NCBI GenBank assembly: GCA_038212095.1
Contig: JBBQUW010000006.1
Span: 62,001 to 126,000 of the forward strand
Origin: JAICYJ01 sp038212095
GTDB lineage: Bacteria > Actinomycetota > Thermoleophilia > Gaiellales > JAICJC01
DNA: 64,000 nucleotides
Direction of reading: 5' to 3'
Of the stretch, positions 22,885 to 31,809 are shown piece by piece. The notes under the pieces were generated by a model. The model made no database searches. It worked only from the letters and a program-made list of their open reading frames with translations, and was not told the origin of the DNA. Position 1 is the first letter of the stretch. Each line of letters starts with the position of its first letter. Made by a program: the position numbers and the translations under genes.

Positions 22885-25434
22885 CTAGTGGTAGGCGTGG
22901 AGGCTGGTGTCGTTTGAGCCGATGTAGACGGTGCCGTTGATGATGGTTGGTGTTGAGACGACGGCGGCTCCGGTGGCGGCTCGCCAGAGGGTGTTGCCGT
23001 TGGTGGTGTCTGCGGCGTAGACGTTGCCGTCGTTTGAGCCGTAGTAGACGACGCCATTGGCGACTGTTACGCCGCCCGTGATTGCTGCGGTGGCGGTTCC
23101 GGCGTTCCAGATGGTGGAGCCGTCGGCTGTGCTGAGGGCGTAGAGGGTGGTGTCGTTTGAGCCGATGTAGACGACGCCGTTTGCGATTGCCGGTGAGGAG
23201 TTGACCTGGCCAGCGGTGGCGACGTTCCAGATCTTGGTGCCGGTGGACGCGTTGAGTGCGTAGACGTTGGTGTCTTTGGAACCGATGTAGACGGTGCCGC
23301 CGCTGACCGCTGGCGTCGAGTTGACGCCACCTGTGGTTGTGAATGTCCATGCCGTGGTGCCGTTTGTGGTGCGGATCGCCTGCACCCGGTTGTTTGCGGC
23401 GCCGAAGTACACGAGACCGTTTGCGACGGCTGGGGTGGTAACCGCCGAGCCGATCGTGGCACTCCAGATCGGGTTGCCGGTCGCCGCGTCGTAGGCGTTC
23501 ATGACGCCGCTGCTCGACCCCACGTACACCGTGCTCGAGTCAACGACGGGCGATGTCAGCGTGCCGCCTGGCGTGGCTGTCCATTGGATCGCGCCGGTGG
23601 AGGCGTTGAGTGAGTAGAGGTTGCCGTTGGCCGCTCCGATGTAGACGCTGCCGGCGATCACCGCGGGGGTGCCGGTGATGGCTGCGCCGAGGTTGGTGCT
23701 CCATCCCGCGGTGCCGGTGGTAGCGTCGAAGGTGTACAGCTTGCCGTCGCTTGATCCGACGTAGATGACGCCGCCAACCACGCTGGCCGACGACTGCACC
23801 GTGCCACCGGTGCCAGCAAACCATGCCTGGTCGAGTGCCGAGACGTTCGACGTGCCGATGACGTTTTCGAACGCGTTGTAGCCGGTGTGGCGAGGGCCAC
23901 CGTGGAACTGTGCCCAGTCGGTGCGCACCGTGAACGTGCTGCGCGCCCACTTGCCGTTGACCCGCTCGATCAGCGTCACCGTATGCGCCCCGGGCGCTGC
24001 GGTGGTGGGTACCTGGATGGTGGTGCCGGTGAACGAGCCGGTCTGGTCGGTGCCCGAGAACGCCACCTGGGTGTTGTCGAAGATGACGTCTACGAGCTGT
24101 CCGGTGTCAAAGCCGTAGCCGTTGACGGTCAGGGTCGAGCCTGGGTTGCCGACGGTCGGGGAGAGCACCACCGACGGCGTCACGGTGAACGACGTCGCGC
24201 TCTGCGCGATGCCCGACGTGGTGACGACCTCGATGGCGCCGGTGGTGGTGGGCGGCACGGTGGCGGTGATCTGGCTGGCTGAGTTGACAGTGTAGGTCGC
24301 CGGCTGGCCATTGAAATAGACCGCGGTCACACCGACGAAGGTGGTACCACCGATCACGACGCTCGTCCCCACGGGGCCGCTGGTCGGCAGGAACGAGTTG
24401 ATCACGGGCGTCACCGCGAAGGTGCCGGCGCTGGTTGCGATGCCGCCGGGGGTGGTGACCTGGATCTGGCCAGTGGTGGCGGTGGCCGGCACCGTGGCGC
24501 TGATCTGCGTCGGCGAGACGAGCGTAAAGAACGCCGCGGCGCCGTTGAACGTGACCACCGATGCGCCGTTGAACGTGGTGCCGGTAATGGTCACGGTGGT
24601 GCCGACCGGGCCAAGGCTGGGAGAAAACCCAGTGATGGTCGGCGTGACCGTGAAACTGACCGCGCTCAGGGCATTACCCGATGGCGTCGTCACCGATATT
24701 TTGCCAGTCGTCGCTGCCGCGGGTACCACGGCGGTGATCTGCGTCGCCGAGTTGACGACAAACGACGCCGCCGAACCGTTGAACGAGACCGCGCTTGCGC
24801 CGTTGAAGGTGGTACCCGTGATCACCACGCTCGAGCCGACCGTGCCGTTGTTGGGAGCAACATTCGTGATCGCCGGCCCAACCGTGAAGTTGGTCGCGCT
24901 AAAACCGCTGCCAGACGGCGTCGTCACCATCACCTTACCCGTCGTTGCGGTAGCAGGCACGGTGGCGCTGATCTGCGTCGACGACAACACCGAGAACGTC
25001 GCCGCGACGCCGTTGAACTTGACCACGGTCGCACCGGTAAACGTCGCGCCGGTGATCGTCACCGTCGAGCCAGCCACACCACTCGCCGGAGCGATCGTCT
25101 TCACCAGCGGACTCACCGAGAACACCGCGACGCTCGTACCGGTACCCCCAGCCGTCGTGACCGAGATCTTCCCGGTCGTCGCGGCCGCCGGGACGACCGC
25201 CGAGATCTTCGTCGACGACACGACCTTAAAGGTCGCAGCGACGCCGTTGAACTTGACCGACTTAGCACCCGTGAAGGAGCCGCCGCTGATCGTGACCTTG
25301 GCACCCACCGCACCACTGGTCGGCGAGAACACCGATACCTTCGGTGCCGCCGCAAGCGCGGGCATCACCCCAACCACAAGCCACAAAGCGGTGACCACCA
25401 ACGTGGCCACACCAGCACGAACCGTCCGCGTCAT
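22885..25434 (-). CDS. Large secreted IPT/TIG-repeat and PQQ-propeller protein
   Basis: An 849-residue exported protein. After a signal peptide (about 30 residues, ending VMPALAAA) come five tandem IPT/TIG immunoglobulin-like repeats of about 80 residues (each with P-x-SG-x-VG-x-VTI-x-G-x-F-G and FNGVAA-type strands), a sixth divergent one to about residue 520, then a PQQ-like beta-propeller of about eight 40-residue blades (VYIGSNDTTLYAL type). There is no cell-wall anchor or catalytic motif, so it is probably an adhesin or matrix protein. The ATG at 25434 has AAAGG 9-10 nt upstream. A c-di-GMP-I riboswitch directly precedes that RBS. Confidence 0.9.
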   Translation of the reverse strand: MTRTVRAGVATLVVTALWLVVGVMPALAAAPKVSVFSPTSGAVGAKVTISGGSFTGAKSVKFNGVAATFKVVSSTKISAVVPAAATTGKISVTTAGGTGTSVAVFSVSPLVKTIAPASGVAGSTVTITGATFTGATVVKFNGVAATFSVLSSTQISATVPATATTGKVMVTTPSGSGFSATNFTVGPAITNVAPNNGTVGSSVVITGTTFNGASAVSFNGSAASFVVNSATQITAVVPAAATTGKISVTTPSGNALSAVSFTVTPTITGFSPSLGPVGTTVTITGTTFNGASVVTFNGAAAFFTLVSPTQISATVPATATTGQIQVTTPGGIATSAGTFAVTPVINSFLPTSGPVGTSVVIGGTTFVGVTAVYFNGQPATYTVNSASQITATVPPTTTGAIEVVTTSGIAQSATSFTVTPSVVLSPTVGNPGSTLTVNGYGFDTGQLVDVIFDNTQVAFSGTDQTGSFTGTTIQVPTTAAPGAHTVTLIERVNGKWARSTFTVRTDWAQFHGGPRHTGYNAFENVIGTSNVSALDQAWFAGTGGTVQSSASVVGGVIYVGSSDGKLYTFDATTGTAGWSTNLGAAITGTPAVIAGSVYIGAANGNLYSLNASTGAIQWTATPGGTLTSPVVDSSTVYVGSSSGVMNAYDAATGNPIWSATIGSAVTTPAVANGLVYFGAANNRVQAIRTTNGTTAWTFTTTGGVNSTPAVSGGTVYIGSKDTNVYALNASTGTKIWNVATAGQVNSSPAIANGVVYIGSNDTTLYALSTADGSTIWNAGTATAAITGGVTVANGVVYYGSNDGNVYAADTTNGNTLWRAATGAAVVSTPTIINGTVYIGSNDTSLHAYH

Positions 25435-25448
25435 CACACACATCCTTT

Positions 25449-25530
25449 CGGTAGCCGGACGGCCTCACCAAGTGAAGCTCCAGGCTTTGCGTCCCCGCCT
25501 CACGACGAGTTTGCCCTTGTCGCAAAGAAG
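25449..25530 (-). ncRNA. Cyclic di-GMP-I (GEMM-I) riboswitch
   Basis: On the minus strand the sequence follows the class I aptamer closely: GGGCAAAC, a hairpin capped by a GTGA (GNRA) loop, GGGGACGCAAAGCC (the receptor/J region), a second stem, and a terminal CCGGCTACCG, spaced as in the Vibrio cholerae Vc2 aptamer. It ends exactly at the RBS (AAAGG) of the IPT/PQQ gene, so ligand binding could control ribosome access. No terminator hairpin lies between aptamer and start codon, which points to translational control. Confidence 0.9.
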
Positions 25531-25765
25531 ACACCCCGACCACCACTTCCCTGCGCTCACCCGGCAATCCCCACCACATGGGGGAGCGCGGTCTATCAGC
25601 GGGACCCGTGGCGGGCGACACGTGCCGTGGGACGCGAGCCCGCTAGCCGCGGCGGCGGAGTTGGTGGCGCTGATGGCTCTCAACTTTCGGGTGTCCAAGG
25701 TCGATATCTCTGCACTGAGCGCAGGGTTTCGTGCTCCCGGGTGTCGAGAGAGATGTGGATACGAG

Positions 25766-27049
25766 ATGTTGCGACGAAGATCAGATGAGGAGGGCAGCGG
25801 TCGGCAGCTCGCCGAGCTCTACACCGAGTGTGGCGCGGCGGTGTACCGGTTTGCCTACCACCTGGTTGGGAACCGTGACGATGCGGAGGATCTTGTGCAG
25901 ATCGCGTTCCTGGCCGTACACCAAGCTTTGCTTGGCCAGGAGCAGATCATGAATCCGCAGGCGTGGCTCTTTACTGCGGCGAAGCGGCGAGCGTTGAACC
26001 TGCATCGTGACCGGCGCGAACTCGCCGCGTCATACCAGATCGATGCGATCCCGGCCGTCACGGCCTCCGAGTCGGACGCGGATAGCGAGCTGGCAACCGT
26101 GCGGGCAGCGCTGTGGGCGCTCCCGGAGGCGCAGCACCACGCGTTCGTGCTGCGCCACTGGAGCGGACTCTCCTACGCCGAGATCGCGGAGGTCTTGAAC
26201 ACCACCCCGGCGGCGGTCGAGTCGTTGCTGGTGCGGGCGCGAGCCACGATCATGGCCGAACGCGGGCTTGATCAGGGCTGCGTCACGGTACGCGAGCGGC
26301 TCCGTGCCGACCAGCCATTGGCGCCGCCGCAAGCTCGGCATCTGGGTAGCTGTCGGCGCTGCGAGATCGCACGCACCCGCCTCAGCCGAGCAGCTAGCGT
26401 GGCGGCGGCGATTGCGCTGGTTCCTCGGATTCACGTCGCCCAAGCGTTGGCGGCGACGGTGCCAGGCTTTTCGTTGAAAGCTGCCGGTATCGCCGGCGCC
26501 AGTGCGTCGGGGGCGGCCGCGACGGGCGCCGGCAAGGCCGCCCTCGCCGTGAAGGGTGTCGTTGGCATGGTTGCGGTAGGTGGCGCAGTGGCAGTCTCTC
26601 ACTCCCACGGACTCTCCCTGCACAATGCTCTCTCCCAGCGGAGCCACCCTCGCGCGGCGGTCGCACAACATACCCCCGGACGCCTCGGCGTGCAGCCGCG
26701 TCCAAAGACGCTCTCTGATCCCGCCGCCGCCGACGGACAGGGCGGCTCCACGCAAACCGCCCGCCCGATCGACGGCGGGTCAGGAAGCAGCGCTCCCAGT
26801 GACGGCCCAGCAGGCACAGCCGACCAATCCGGCACACCGACGAGTCCTGACACCCAGCCTCCGAGCGCTGGTTCTGACAGCTCCAACTCAAGCGACGGCT
26901 CCGGCTCAAGCGATGGCTCTGGATCTGGAGACCTCGGCTTAGCGGACGGCTCCGGGGATAGCTCGACAAATAGCGACTCCACGCAGCCAAACCACGACTC
27001 GGCTAGCTCGAGCACATCCGGCTCGATGGATCAACCAGCAGGCGATTAA
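25766..27049 (+). CDS. ECF sigma factor fused to zinc-finger, membrane segment and Ser/Gly tail
   Basis: A 427-residue protein. Residues about 10-165 are an ECF sigma-70 factor: region 2 (AVYRFAYHLVGNRDDAEDLVQIAFL) and region 4 (ALPEAQHHAFVLRHWSGLSYAEIAEVLNTTPAAVESLLVRA). Then comes an RHLGSCRRC zinc-finger-like motif as in anti-sigma factors, a hydrophobic stretch (about 240-275), and a tail of about 140 residues very rich in Ser, Gly, Asp and Pro. The gene is divergent from the riboswitch-controlled surface protein and may regulate it. The ATG at 25766 is the first start in phase with the sigma domain; its RBS is weak. Confidence 0.88.
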   Translation: MLRRRSDEEGSGRQLAELYTECGAAVYRFAYHLVGNRDDAEDLVQIAFLAVHQALLGQEQIMNPQAWLFTAAKRRALNLHRDRRELAASYQIDAIPAVTASESDADSELATVRAALWALPEAQHHAFVLRHWSGLSYAEIAEVLNTTPAAVESLLVRARATIMAERGLDQGCVTVRERLRADQPLAPPQARHLGSCRRCEIARTRLSRAASVAAAIALVPRIHVAQALAATVPGFSLKAAGIAGASASGAAATGAGKAALAVKGVVGMVAVGGAVAVSHSHGLSLHNALSQRSHPRAAVAQHTPGRLGVQPRPKTLSDPAAADGQGGSTQTARPIDGGSGSSAPSDGPAGTADQSGTPTSPDTQPPSAGSDSSNSSDGSGSSDGSGSGDLGLADGSGDSSTNSDSTQPNHDSASSSTSGSMDQPAGD

Positions 27050-27273
27050 CCAGTCCGTCACCCAGGCGAGGGGTTCTGAGGCGCTACAGAGATCTAATCC
27101 GCAGGCCAGCCGGTCGAGCAATTTCTACGACGAAACCCGGCGGGGGCACCCTGGTCGCAACGTGGGAGCAACGCCAAGTCCGGGTGCCCCTCGCGTCACG
27201 CATTCACGGGACTCCTGGCGCGCGCGCAACTCGGCGCCGGGTGGGGGTGACCCATTCGGGACGAGCGTGGGGA

Positions 27274-27292
27274 GTGACACTTTGGATGACAC
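27274..27292. repeat. Paired GTGACAC-type repeat, right end of element 1
   Basis: GTGACAC followed by ATGACAC with starts 12 bp apart, about 60-80 bp inside the right-hand tRNA-Lys fragment, mirroring the pair inside the left fragment. One base differs, so the match is weaker than at the left end. Confidence 0.4.
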
Positions 27293-27353
27293 CCCAATCA
27301 TGCTGAACGAAGAGCAGAAACGAGACTCGGCTATCCATGCGGCTTTGCGACGA

Positions 27354-27397
27354 TAGGCCGTGAAGGGATCGAACCTTCGACCTTGGGATTAAAAGTC
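27354..27397 (-). other. tRNA-Lys 3'-half fragment (candidate att site B)
   Basis: A 44-base minus-strand 3' half of tRNA-Lys, including the TTTTAA anticodon-loop bases, AATCCCAAGGTC, a paired T-arm (GAAGG-TTCGATC-CCTTC) and acceptor strand. It is identical to the intact tRNA-Lys at 46087-46159 at 40 of 44 positions. No 5' half. It probably separates two elements integrated one after the other. Confidence 0.85.
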
Positions 27398-27763
27398 GCC
27401 GGTCGGTTGTGCCTCTCCATGTCGATCCGTGCCGAATGGTGGTTAGCCATGCGGGTTGCGCGGGTCCGGCGTACCGGCGGGTGCTGGCCTGTTTCGGGCT
27501 GTGGCGAGCCGTTCGTGAGCGCGCCGTGAGCGCTAACGTGCCTTTCGCGCCTGTGACACGAACACCTGAAGGTCCCGCGCTGCTTCCCCGACGGGGGCAC
27601 CACCGGCCCGTCGTCCGCCACCGCGCGAGGAGATGGTGTCCGCGCAGTCACAGCCGTTTCTCGTCGGGCTGGCCCGATTCCACCACGTGCTGCGGGCGCA
27701 CCTGCAGTCTGTGAAATCTGCGGCAGTGAAGAGATTTCGTTCCGTTTTCCGGAGCTCTGCGGT
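27398..27763. other. Intergenic stretch without a recognisable gene
   Basis: No convincing coding sequence on either strand; the only notable features are a lone GTGACAC at 27553 and the RBS (GGAG at 27751) of the following Lrp-type gene. Confidence 0.6.
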
Positions 27764-28267
27764 ATGATCGCTGCGGATATGTCACTCGACTCTCTTGATC
27801 GTCAGCTGATTGCAGCCCTCAAGCTCGATGGCCGTATGAGCTACGCCGAGCTCGCTGGAAGGCTCGTAGTCAGCGAGGGCACGGTCAAGAACCGTCTGAC
27901 CAAGCTGCTCACGTCGGGAGCGCTCGCGATCGTGCCGGTTATCGAGCCTGATCGTATTGGATATCGCCTGAACATCTGGATCGGGGTGCGCTGCTCGCCG
28001 GGGGCGGCCCGCCGGGTGGCCGACGAGCTCGCGGGATTCCATGCAATGCGCTACGCGGCGGCGTGCGCGGGGGTCTACGACGTGGTGTGCGAGGCGATAT
28101 TCCTCTCACGGGCGGAGATGCTGGACTTCATGGAAACCGAGTTGCAGACGGTCGATGGGATCACGAGCGCGGACACGACGATGGTGCTCGGCATCGCCAA
28201 GACCGGCTGGGAGTGGGAGCTGCGCGAGGAAGACGTGCGAGTGCGGCGCCCGCGGGAGCGTTCCTGA
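27764..28267 (+). CDS. Lrp/AsnC-family transcriptional regulator
   Basis: A 167-residue regulator with an N-terminal HTH (LDRQLIAALKLDGRMSYAELAGRLVVSEGTVKNRLTKL) and a C-terminal RAM/AsnC effector domain (about 75-150). Such proteins respond to amino acids or related ligands. The ATG at 27764 is supported by GGAG 9 nt upstream. Its TGA overlaps the ATG of the peptidase gene, so it is part of the operon and probably regulates the peptidase and permease that follow. Confidence 0.92.
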   Translation: MIAADMSLDSLDRQLIAALKLDGRMSYAELAGRLVVSEGTVKNRLTKLLTSGALAIVPVIEPDRIGYRLNIWIGVRCSPGAARRVADELAGFHAMRYAAACAGVYDVVCEAIFLSRAEMLDFMETELQTVDGITSADTTMVLGIAKTGWEWELREEDVRVRRPRERS

Positions 28268-29412
28268 TGCTCGCCAGTGCCGCTGATATCTCCAACGCTG
28301 AGATCACCCGGCGAGTGGACGCGCTCCAGGACGAATTGCGCGAGAGAGGGCTGGCGGCGGCGATCTGCTTTGGCGCCCACCGCGACTACTATCCGGCCGA
28401 TCTGCGCTACTTCGCCCGGTGGTCATGCACCGACGAGGAGACGTCCTACGTGTTCGTGCCGGCCGAGGGCGAGACGACGTTGATCACCGACGCGGAGTGG
28501 GATCTCGAGCGCGCGCGGGTGGTGGCATGTGCCGGGGCGATCGTGCTCGACCCGACTCCCGCCGAAACGCTCGCACGGCTCGTGGGCGAGTACGCCTCGG
28601 CCGTCGGCCGGATCGGGATCAGCGGCTTCGCCGGCTTGCCCGCCAACGTCTACGTCGCGCTTTCGACCGCCCACCCCGGGGTGCGGTTTGAGGATGTTTC
28701 GGGGGCCGTGACCAGCCTGCGGCTCGTGAAGTCGCCAGCCGAGATCGCGCTGATCCGTGAGGCGGCGCGGATCTCGGACATCGGCATGCAGGCGGGAATC
28801 GACCAAATCCGGCCGGGCGTCCCCGAAGCAGTGGCGGCGGCGGCGGCGGAGCATGCCATCCGGGCCACTGGCGCCGAACTGTCGTTTGTGACCGTGATGG
28901 GCGCTGGCCCGCGCACCGCTCACGCGACCTTCTTCCCAACTGCGCGCGAGATGCAGGTGGGGGAGTTGGCGGTGCTCGACTGTGGCGCGCGAGTGGCCGG
29001 CTACCACGGCGACATGTGCCGGACGGTGTCTGTCGGTCCGCCAAGCGCCGATCAGCGCGCGATGCTCGAAGCGGTCTCGGCGGCGGTATCGGCGGCGGTC
29101 GAAGCGGCCTTGCCGGGAACCGCGGTCGGCGTGGTGACCCGGGCGGCCAAGAGTGCAGTGATTGCCGCGGGGTTCGGTGAGTATTGGTGGGGCTACTACA
29201 TGCCTCATGGCGCGGGCGTCGGCCAGCACGAGCCACCGCATGGCTTGGACGACGCGGACATGACTCTCACCGCCGGAATGGTGCTGTGCATCGAGCCCGG
29301 CATCGCGATCCCCGGAGTGGGAGCCGTAATTCTCGAGCAGATGATCCATGTCACGCCGCAAGGTGCGGAGGTGCTGAACGAGCTGCCGCTCGAGCTATGG
29401 AAGGACTCGTGA
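28267..29412 (+). CDS. M24-family Xaa-Pro-type peptidase
   Basis: A 381-residue M24 (creatinase/aminopeptidase P fold) metallopeptidase with an N-terminal creatinase domain (about 10-150) and a pita-bread catalytic domain. Metal ligands and signatures are visible: LDCGARVAGYHGDMCRT (two Asp), a His in YMPHGAGVGQHEPP, and two Glu in CIEPGIAIPG and VILEQ. It cleaves N-terminal residues before proline or acts on related small substrates. Start by TGATG overlap with the regulator; followed after 21 bp by the permease. Confidence 0.9.
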   Translation: MLASAADISNAEITRRVDALQDELRERGLAAAICFGAHRDYYPADLRYFARWSCTDEETSYVFVPAEGETTLITDAEWDLERARVVACAGAIVLDPTPAETLARLVGEYASAVGRIGISGFAGLPANVYVALSTAHPGVRFEDVSGAVTSLRLVKSPAEIALIREAARISDIGMQAGIDQIRPGVPEAVAAAAAEHAIRATGAELSFVTVMGAGPRTAHATFFPTAREMQVGELAVLDCGARVAGYHGDMCRTVSVGPPSADQRAMLEAVSAAVSAAVEAALPGTAVGVVTRAAKSAVIAAGFGEYWWGYYMPHGAGVGQHEPPHGLDDADMTLTAGMVLCIEPGIAIPGVGAVILEQMIHVTPQGAEVLNELPLELWKDS

Positions 29413-29433
29413 AACCGACTGGGAGGTACTCCG

Positions 29434-30972
29434 ATGACTGAACCGATCGATCACACGACTGAAATGGCGGTACGGGAGCGGCGGAAGCTGATTCGCAGCT
29501 TTGGTCGGCTGGACATGCTGCTGTTCCTTGTCTGCGCGATCGTCGGGCTCGACACCCTCGGCCAGGTCGCCAGCTTCGGGGCCCAGACGTTCACGTGGGT
29601 GGTCGTTTTGGGCATCGTATTCCTCCTGCCCTACGGCTTGGTGATGGCCGAACTGGGCACCGCCTTCCCCCAAGAGGGTGGTCAGTACGTGTGGATGAAG
29701 CTGGCATGGGGCCGGTTCGCGGCAGGTATGGGGGCCGTGCTCTATTGGATCTCGAATCCGTTGTGGGTCGGTGGATCGCTCGCGTTCATCTCGGCCGCTG
29801 CATGGTCGGCCTACATCCATCCCATTGGCTCGCAGACGGCCGGTGACTACGCCTTCAAGCTGGTGTTCATCTGGTTGACAGTGTTCGTGGCCATCATCGC
29901 CCTGCGACGGGGCAAGTGGATCCCCAACCTGGGCGGGATCGTGCGCGTCGGTGTCCTGGCGTTGTTCTCGCTCACCGTCGCGATCTACGCGATCGAGCAC
30001 GGCGTGCACGGCTACGGCCTGCACGACTTTCGCCCGAGCTCGGCGGTCTTCATCGGATTGGTGCCGCTGCTGCTCTTCAACTACGTCGGATTCGAGCTGC
30101 AGAGCGGAGCCGCCGAGGAGATGGTGGACCCGGAGCGGGATGTGCCGATCGCCGTTGCCCGCGGTGGCGTTATCGCGATTCTCTGCTACCTGATTCCGAT
30201 CTTCGGCATCGTCGCGGTGCTCCCGACCAACAAGGTGACCGGAATCGGCGGTTTCCTGGACGCGGTTGACGCGACCTTCACCGTGTACGGGTCGGCGCAC
30301 CACTTCATGGTCGAGGCGATGGCGCTGATGTTCATCTTCGCGCTCGCAACGAGCGGCGCGGCTTGGATCATCGGCTCCGATCGGGTGCTGGCCGTGGCGG
30401 GCTACGACGGCGGCTTTGCGAGCTGGTTCGGAGTTTTCAACAATCGCCTCGGTACGCCGGTACGCGTGAACGTGCTATCGGGGATCGTCGCGACGGTGTT
30501 CATGATTGCAGCGCAAATGCTCAGCACCGGCTCGAACGCCAACACGTTCGTGGTGGTGCTGTACATGGCGACATCAACGGGCCTTCTGTCCTATGTCCTC
30601 ATCTTCCCGGCGTTGATCAGGCTGCACTACTCCCACGGAGATGTTCCACGTCCCTACCGCGTACCTTTCGGGACTTTCGGGATCTGGCTCTGCGGTGGGA
30701 TAACGCTGGCGTGGATCGTGCTCGGGTCGTGGATTGCGATCTTCCCCGACACGATCGAGAACCTCGTGGGCGCCGGCTACGACTTCCACGACTACTGGGG
30801 CATCAGCCGGATGCGGTTCGAAACGTTCACGCTCGGCACGCTCGCCGTGATCGCCGTGATCGGGATCGTCGGCTACATGGCAGGAGCGAACGTTCGCCGA
30901 GCCCAGGTGGATGTTCCACTCGACGCCGGGGCCGGTGTGGTGCCCCCTACCGGCACGGTCACACAGACTTGA
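29434..30972 (+). CDS. APC-superfamily amino acid permease
   Basis: A 512-residue transporter with about 12 membrane helices of the amino acid-polyamine-organocation superfamily. Helix 1 has the substrate-binding type IVGLDTLGQVASFG, and PEGG-like FPQEGGQYVWMK follows helix 2; the conserved EL-x-SGAAEE region lies mid-protein. It probably imports the peptide-derived or modified amino acid used by the neighbouring peptidases. A GGGAGG RBS lies before the ATG, and it follows the M24 gene in an apparent operon. Confidence 0.92.
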   Translation: MTEPIDHTTEMAVRERRKLIRSFGRLDMLLFLVCAIVGLDTLGQVASFGAQTFTWVVVLGIVFLLPYGLVMAELGTAFPQEGGQYVWMKLAWGRFAAGMGAVLYWISNPLWVGGSLAFISAAAWSAYIHPIGSQTAGDYAFKLVFIWLTVFVAIIALRRGKWIPNLGGIVRVGVLALFSLTVAIYAIEHGVHGYGLHDFRPSSAVFIGLVPLLLFNYVGFELQSGAAEEMVDPERDVPIAVARGGVIAILCYLIPIFGIVAVLPTNKVTGIGGFLDAVDATFTVYGSAHHFMVEAMALMFIFALATSGAAWIIGSDRVLAVAGYDGGFASWFGVFNNRLGTPVRVNVLSGIVATVFMIAAQMLSTGSNANTFVVVLYMATSTGLLSYVLIFPALIRLHYSHGDVPRPYRVPFGTFGIWLCGGITLAWIVLGSWIAIFPDTIENLVGAGYDFHDYWGISRMRFETFTLGTLAVIAVIGIVGYMAGANVRRAQVDVPLDAGAGVVPPTGTVTQT

Positions 30973-31320
30973 CACACATGGAGCTTGGAGTAACCCGGCA
31001 GAGCAAGCAGATCTGACTGTGATCGCCAAGCGTCACGACGACCTCGCGACCTCGAGGTCGCCCCCATACGCCGCCAGCGGCCCGGTGATGAAGGCGCGGA
31101 CCATCGAGTACATTTGATCGCCAGCTGCTCGTTTACCGTCAGCCGTCTTTCGCGCCTCGCGTGCAGGAGCGGGACGCTGGCAGTCAGGCCGGCCGCGCAC
31201 GCAAGGCAGAACCGCGCGATGTCCGGATGCTCCCTGGCCACATGATCGACAGATGATCATGCGACGAGTGACTGATGCGCCCGACCAGGCCGGCACCGGT
31301 CTGCCGCGCCGCGACCACCT
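30973..31320. other. Intergenic stretch with possible decayed sequence
   Basis: No complete gene. Minus-strand frames give short protein-like pieces (for example around REHPDIARFCLACAAGL) in two phases, which may be remnants, but no family is recognised. Confidence 0.4.
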
Positions 31321-31701
31321 TTAGGTGATCGGCGCTGTCACGCTCTCTAGGAATGACAGGATCAGGGTGACGGCGCCCTCAAGGTCGTCTAGGTTGACGC
31401 AGCCGGTTGCTGAGTGGATGTAGCGGGACGGGAGCGAGACGCAGCCGGCGAGCACTCCGTTGCCGCTCACCGAGATCGCCCAGGCGTCGGTCGCCCCTCC
31501 CATCAGCACTTCGCGCTGGTACTCGACGCCGGCCGCCATGGCCGCCTGCTCGAGCCTCGCGGTCAGACGCCGCGGCACGGCGTTGCCGATCATCGAGGCG
31601 GGTGCCCAGTCGAAGTACTTGATGGCCGGCCCACCGCCCAGCCTGATTGGCACACGGCCGAACTCTACCCCGGGCGTGTCGCCACACAGCGTCACATCGA
31701 T
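31321..31701 (-). pseudogene. C-terminal fragment of an M42-family aminopeptidase
   Basis: About 125 residues matching only the C-terminal third of M42 glutamyl aminopeptidase/endoglucanase-type metalloenzymes (usual length about 350): AIDVTLCGDTPGVEF, GGGPAIKYFD, GGATDAWAISVSGNGV and SRYIHSATGCVN. The N-terminal part with most metal ligands is missing, and sequence upstream of 31701 is unrelated. It is therefore a remnant, within a cluster that otherwise fits peptide use. Confidence 0.8.
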
Positions 31702-31809
31702 GGCAGGCGGGGTCGCCGTGTTCGGTGTAACCAAGCCGTTTCCGTTCAAGTTTCTAGCGATGTATGCTGACGCAGGCAAATGCGTGCTGACCGGGGCGGC
31801 TCAGCTGTT

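Larger units (their letters stand above)
10429..27397. mobile_element. Integrative element 1 (tRNA-Lys type)
   Basis: Bounded by tRNA-Lys 3'-half fragments at 10429-10470 and 27354-27397 in the same orientation. It holds a tyrosine integrase, an excisionase-like protein, a DUF3631 ATPase, further HTH proteins, a mercury-resistance locus, a WxL-like surface cluster and an IPT/PQQ surface protein with a sigma factor. Paired GTGACAC-type repeats occur just inside both ends and inside the excisionase gene. No conjugation genes are seen. The gene-free stretch 10471-10771 shows only the repeat pair and a hairpin. Confidence 0.72.

Noticed and set aside
22885..25434. CRISPR-like array from the many short repeats
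   Set aside because: The repeats are protein-coding IPT and propeller blades of 120-245 bp, diverged and in frame, with no spacers.
24341..25765. N-terminal 475-residue extension of the sigma factor
   Set aside because: It is antisense to the IPT repeats and crosses the riboswitch; the sigma domain starts after the ATG at 25766.
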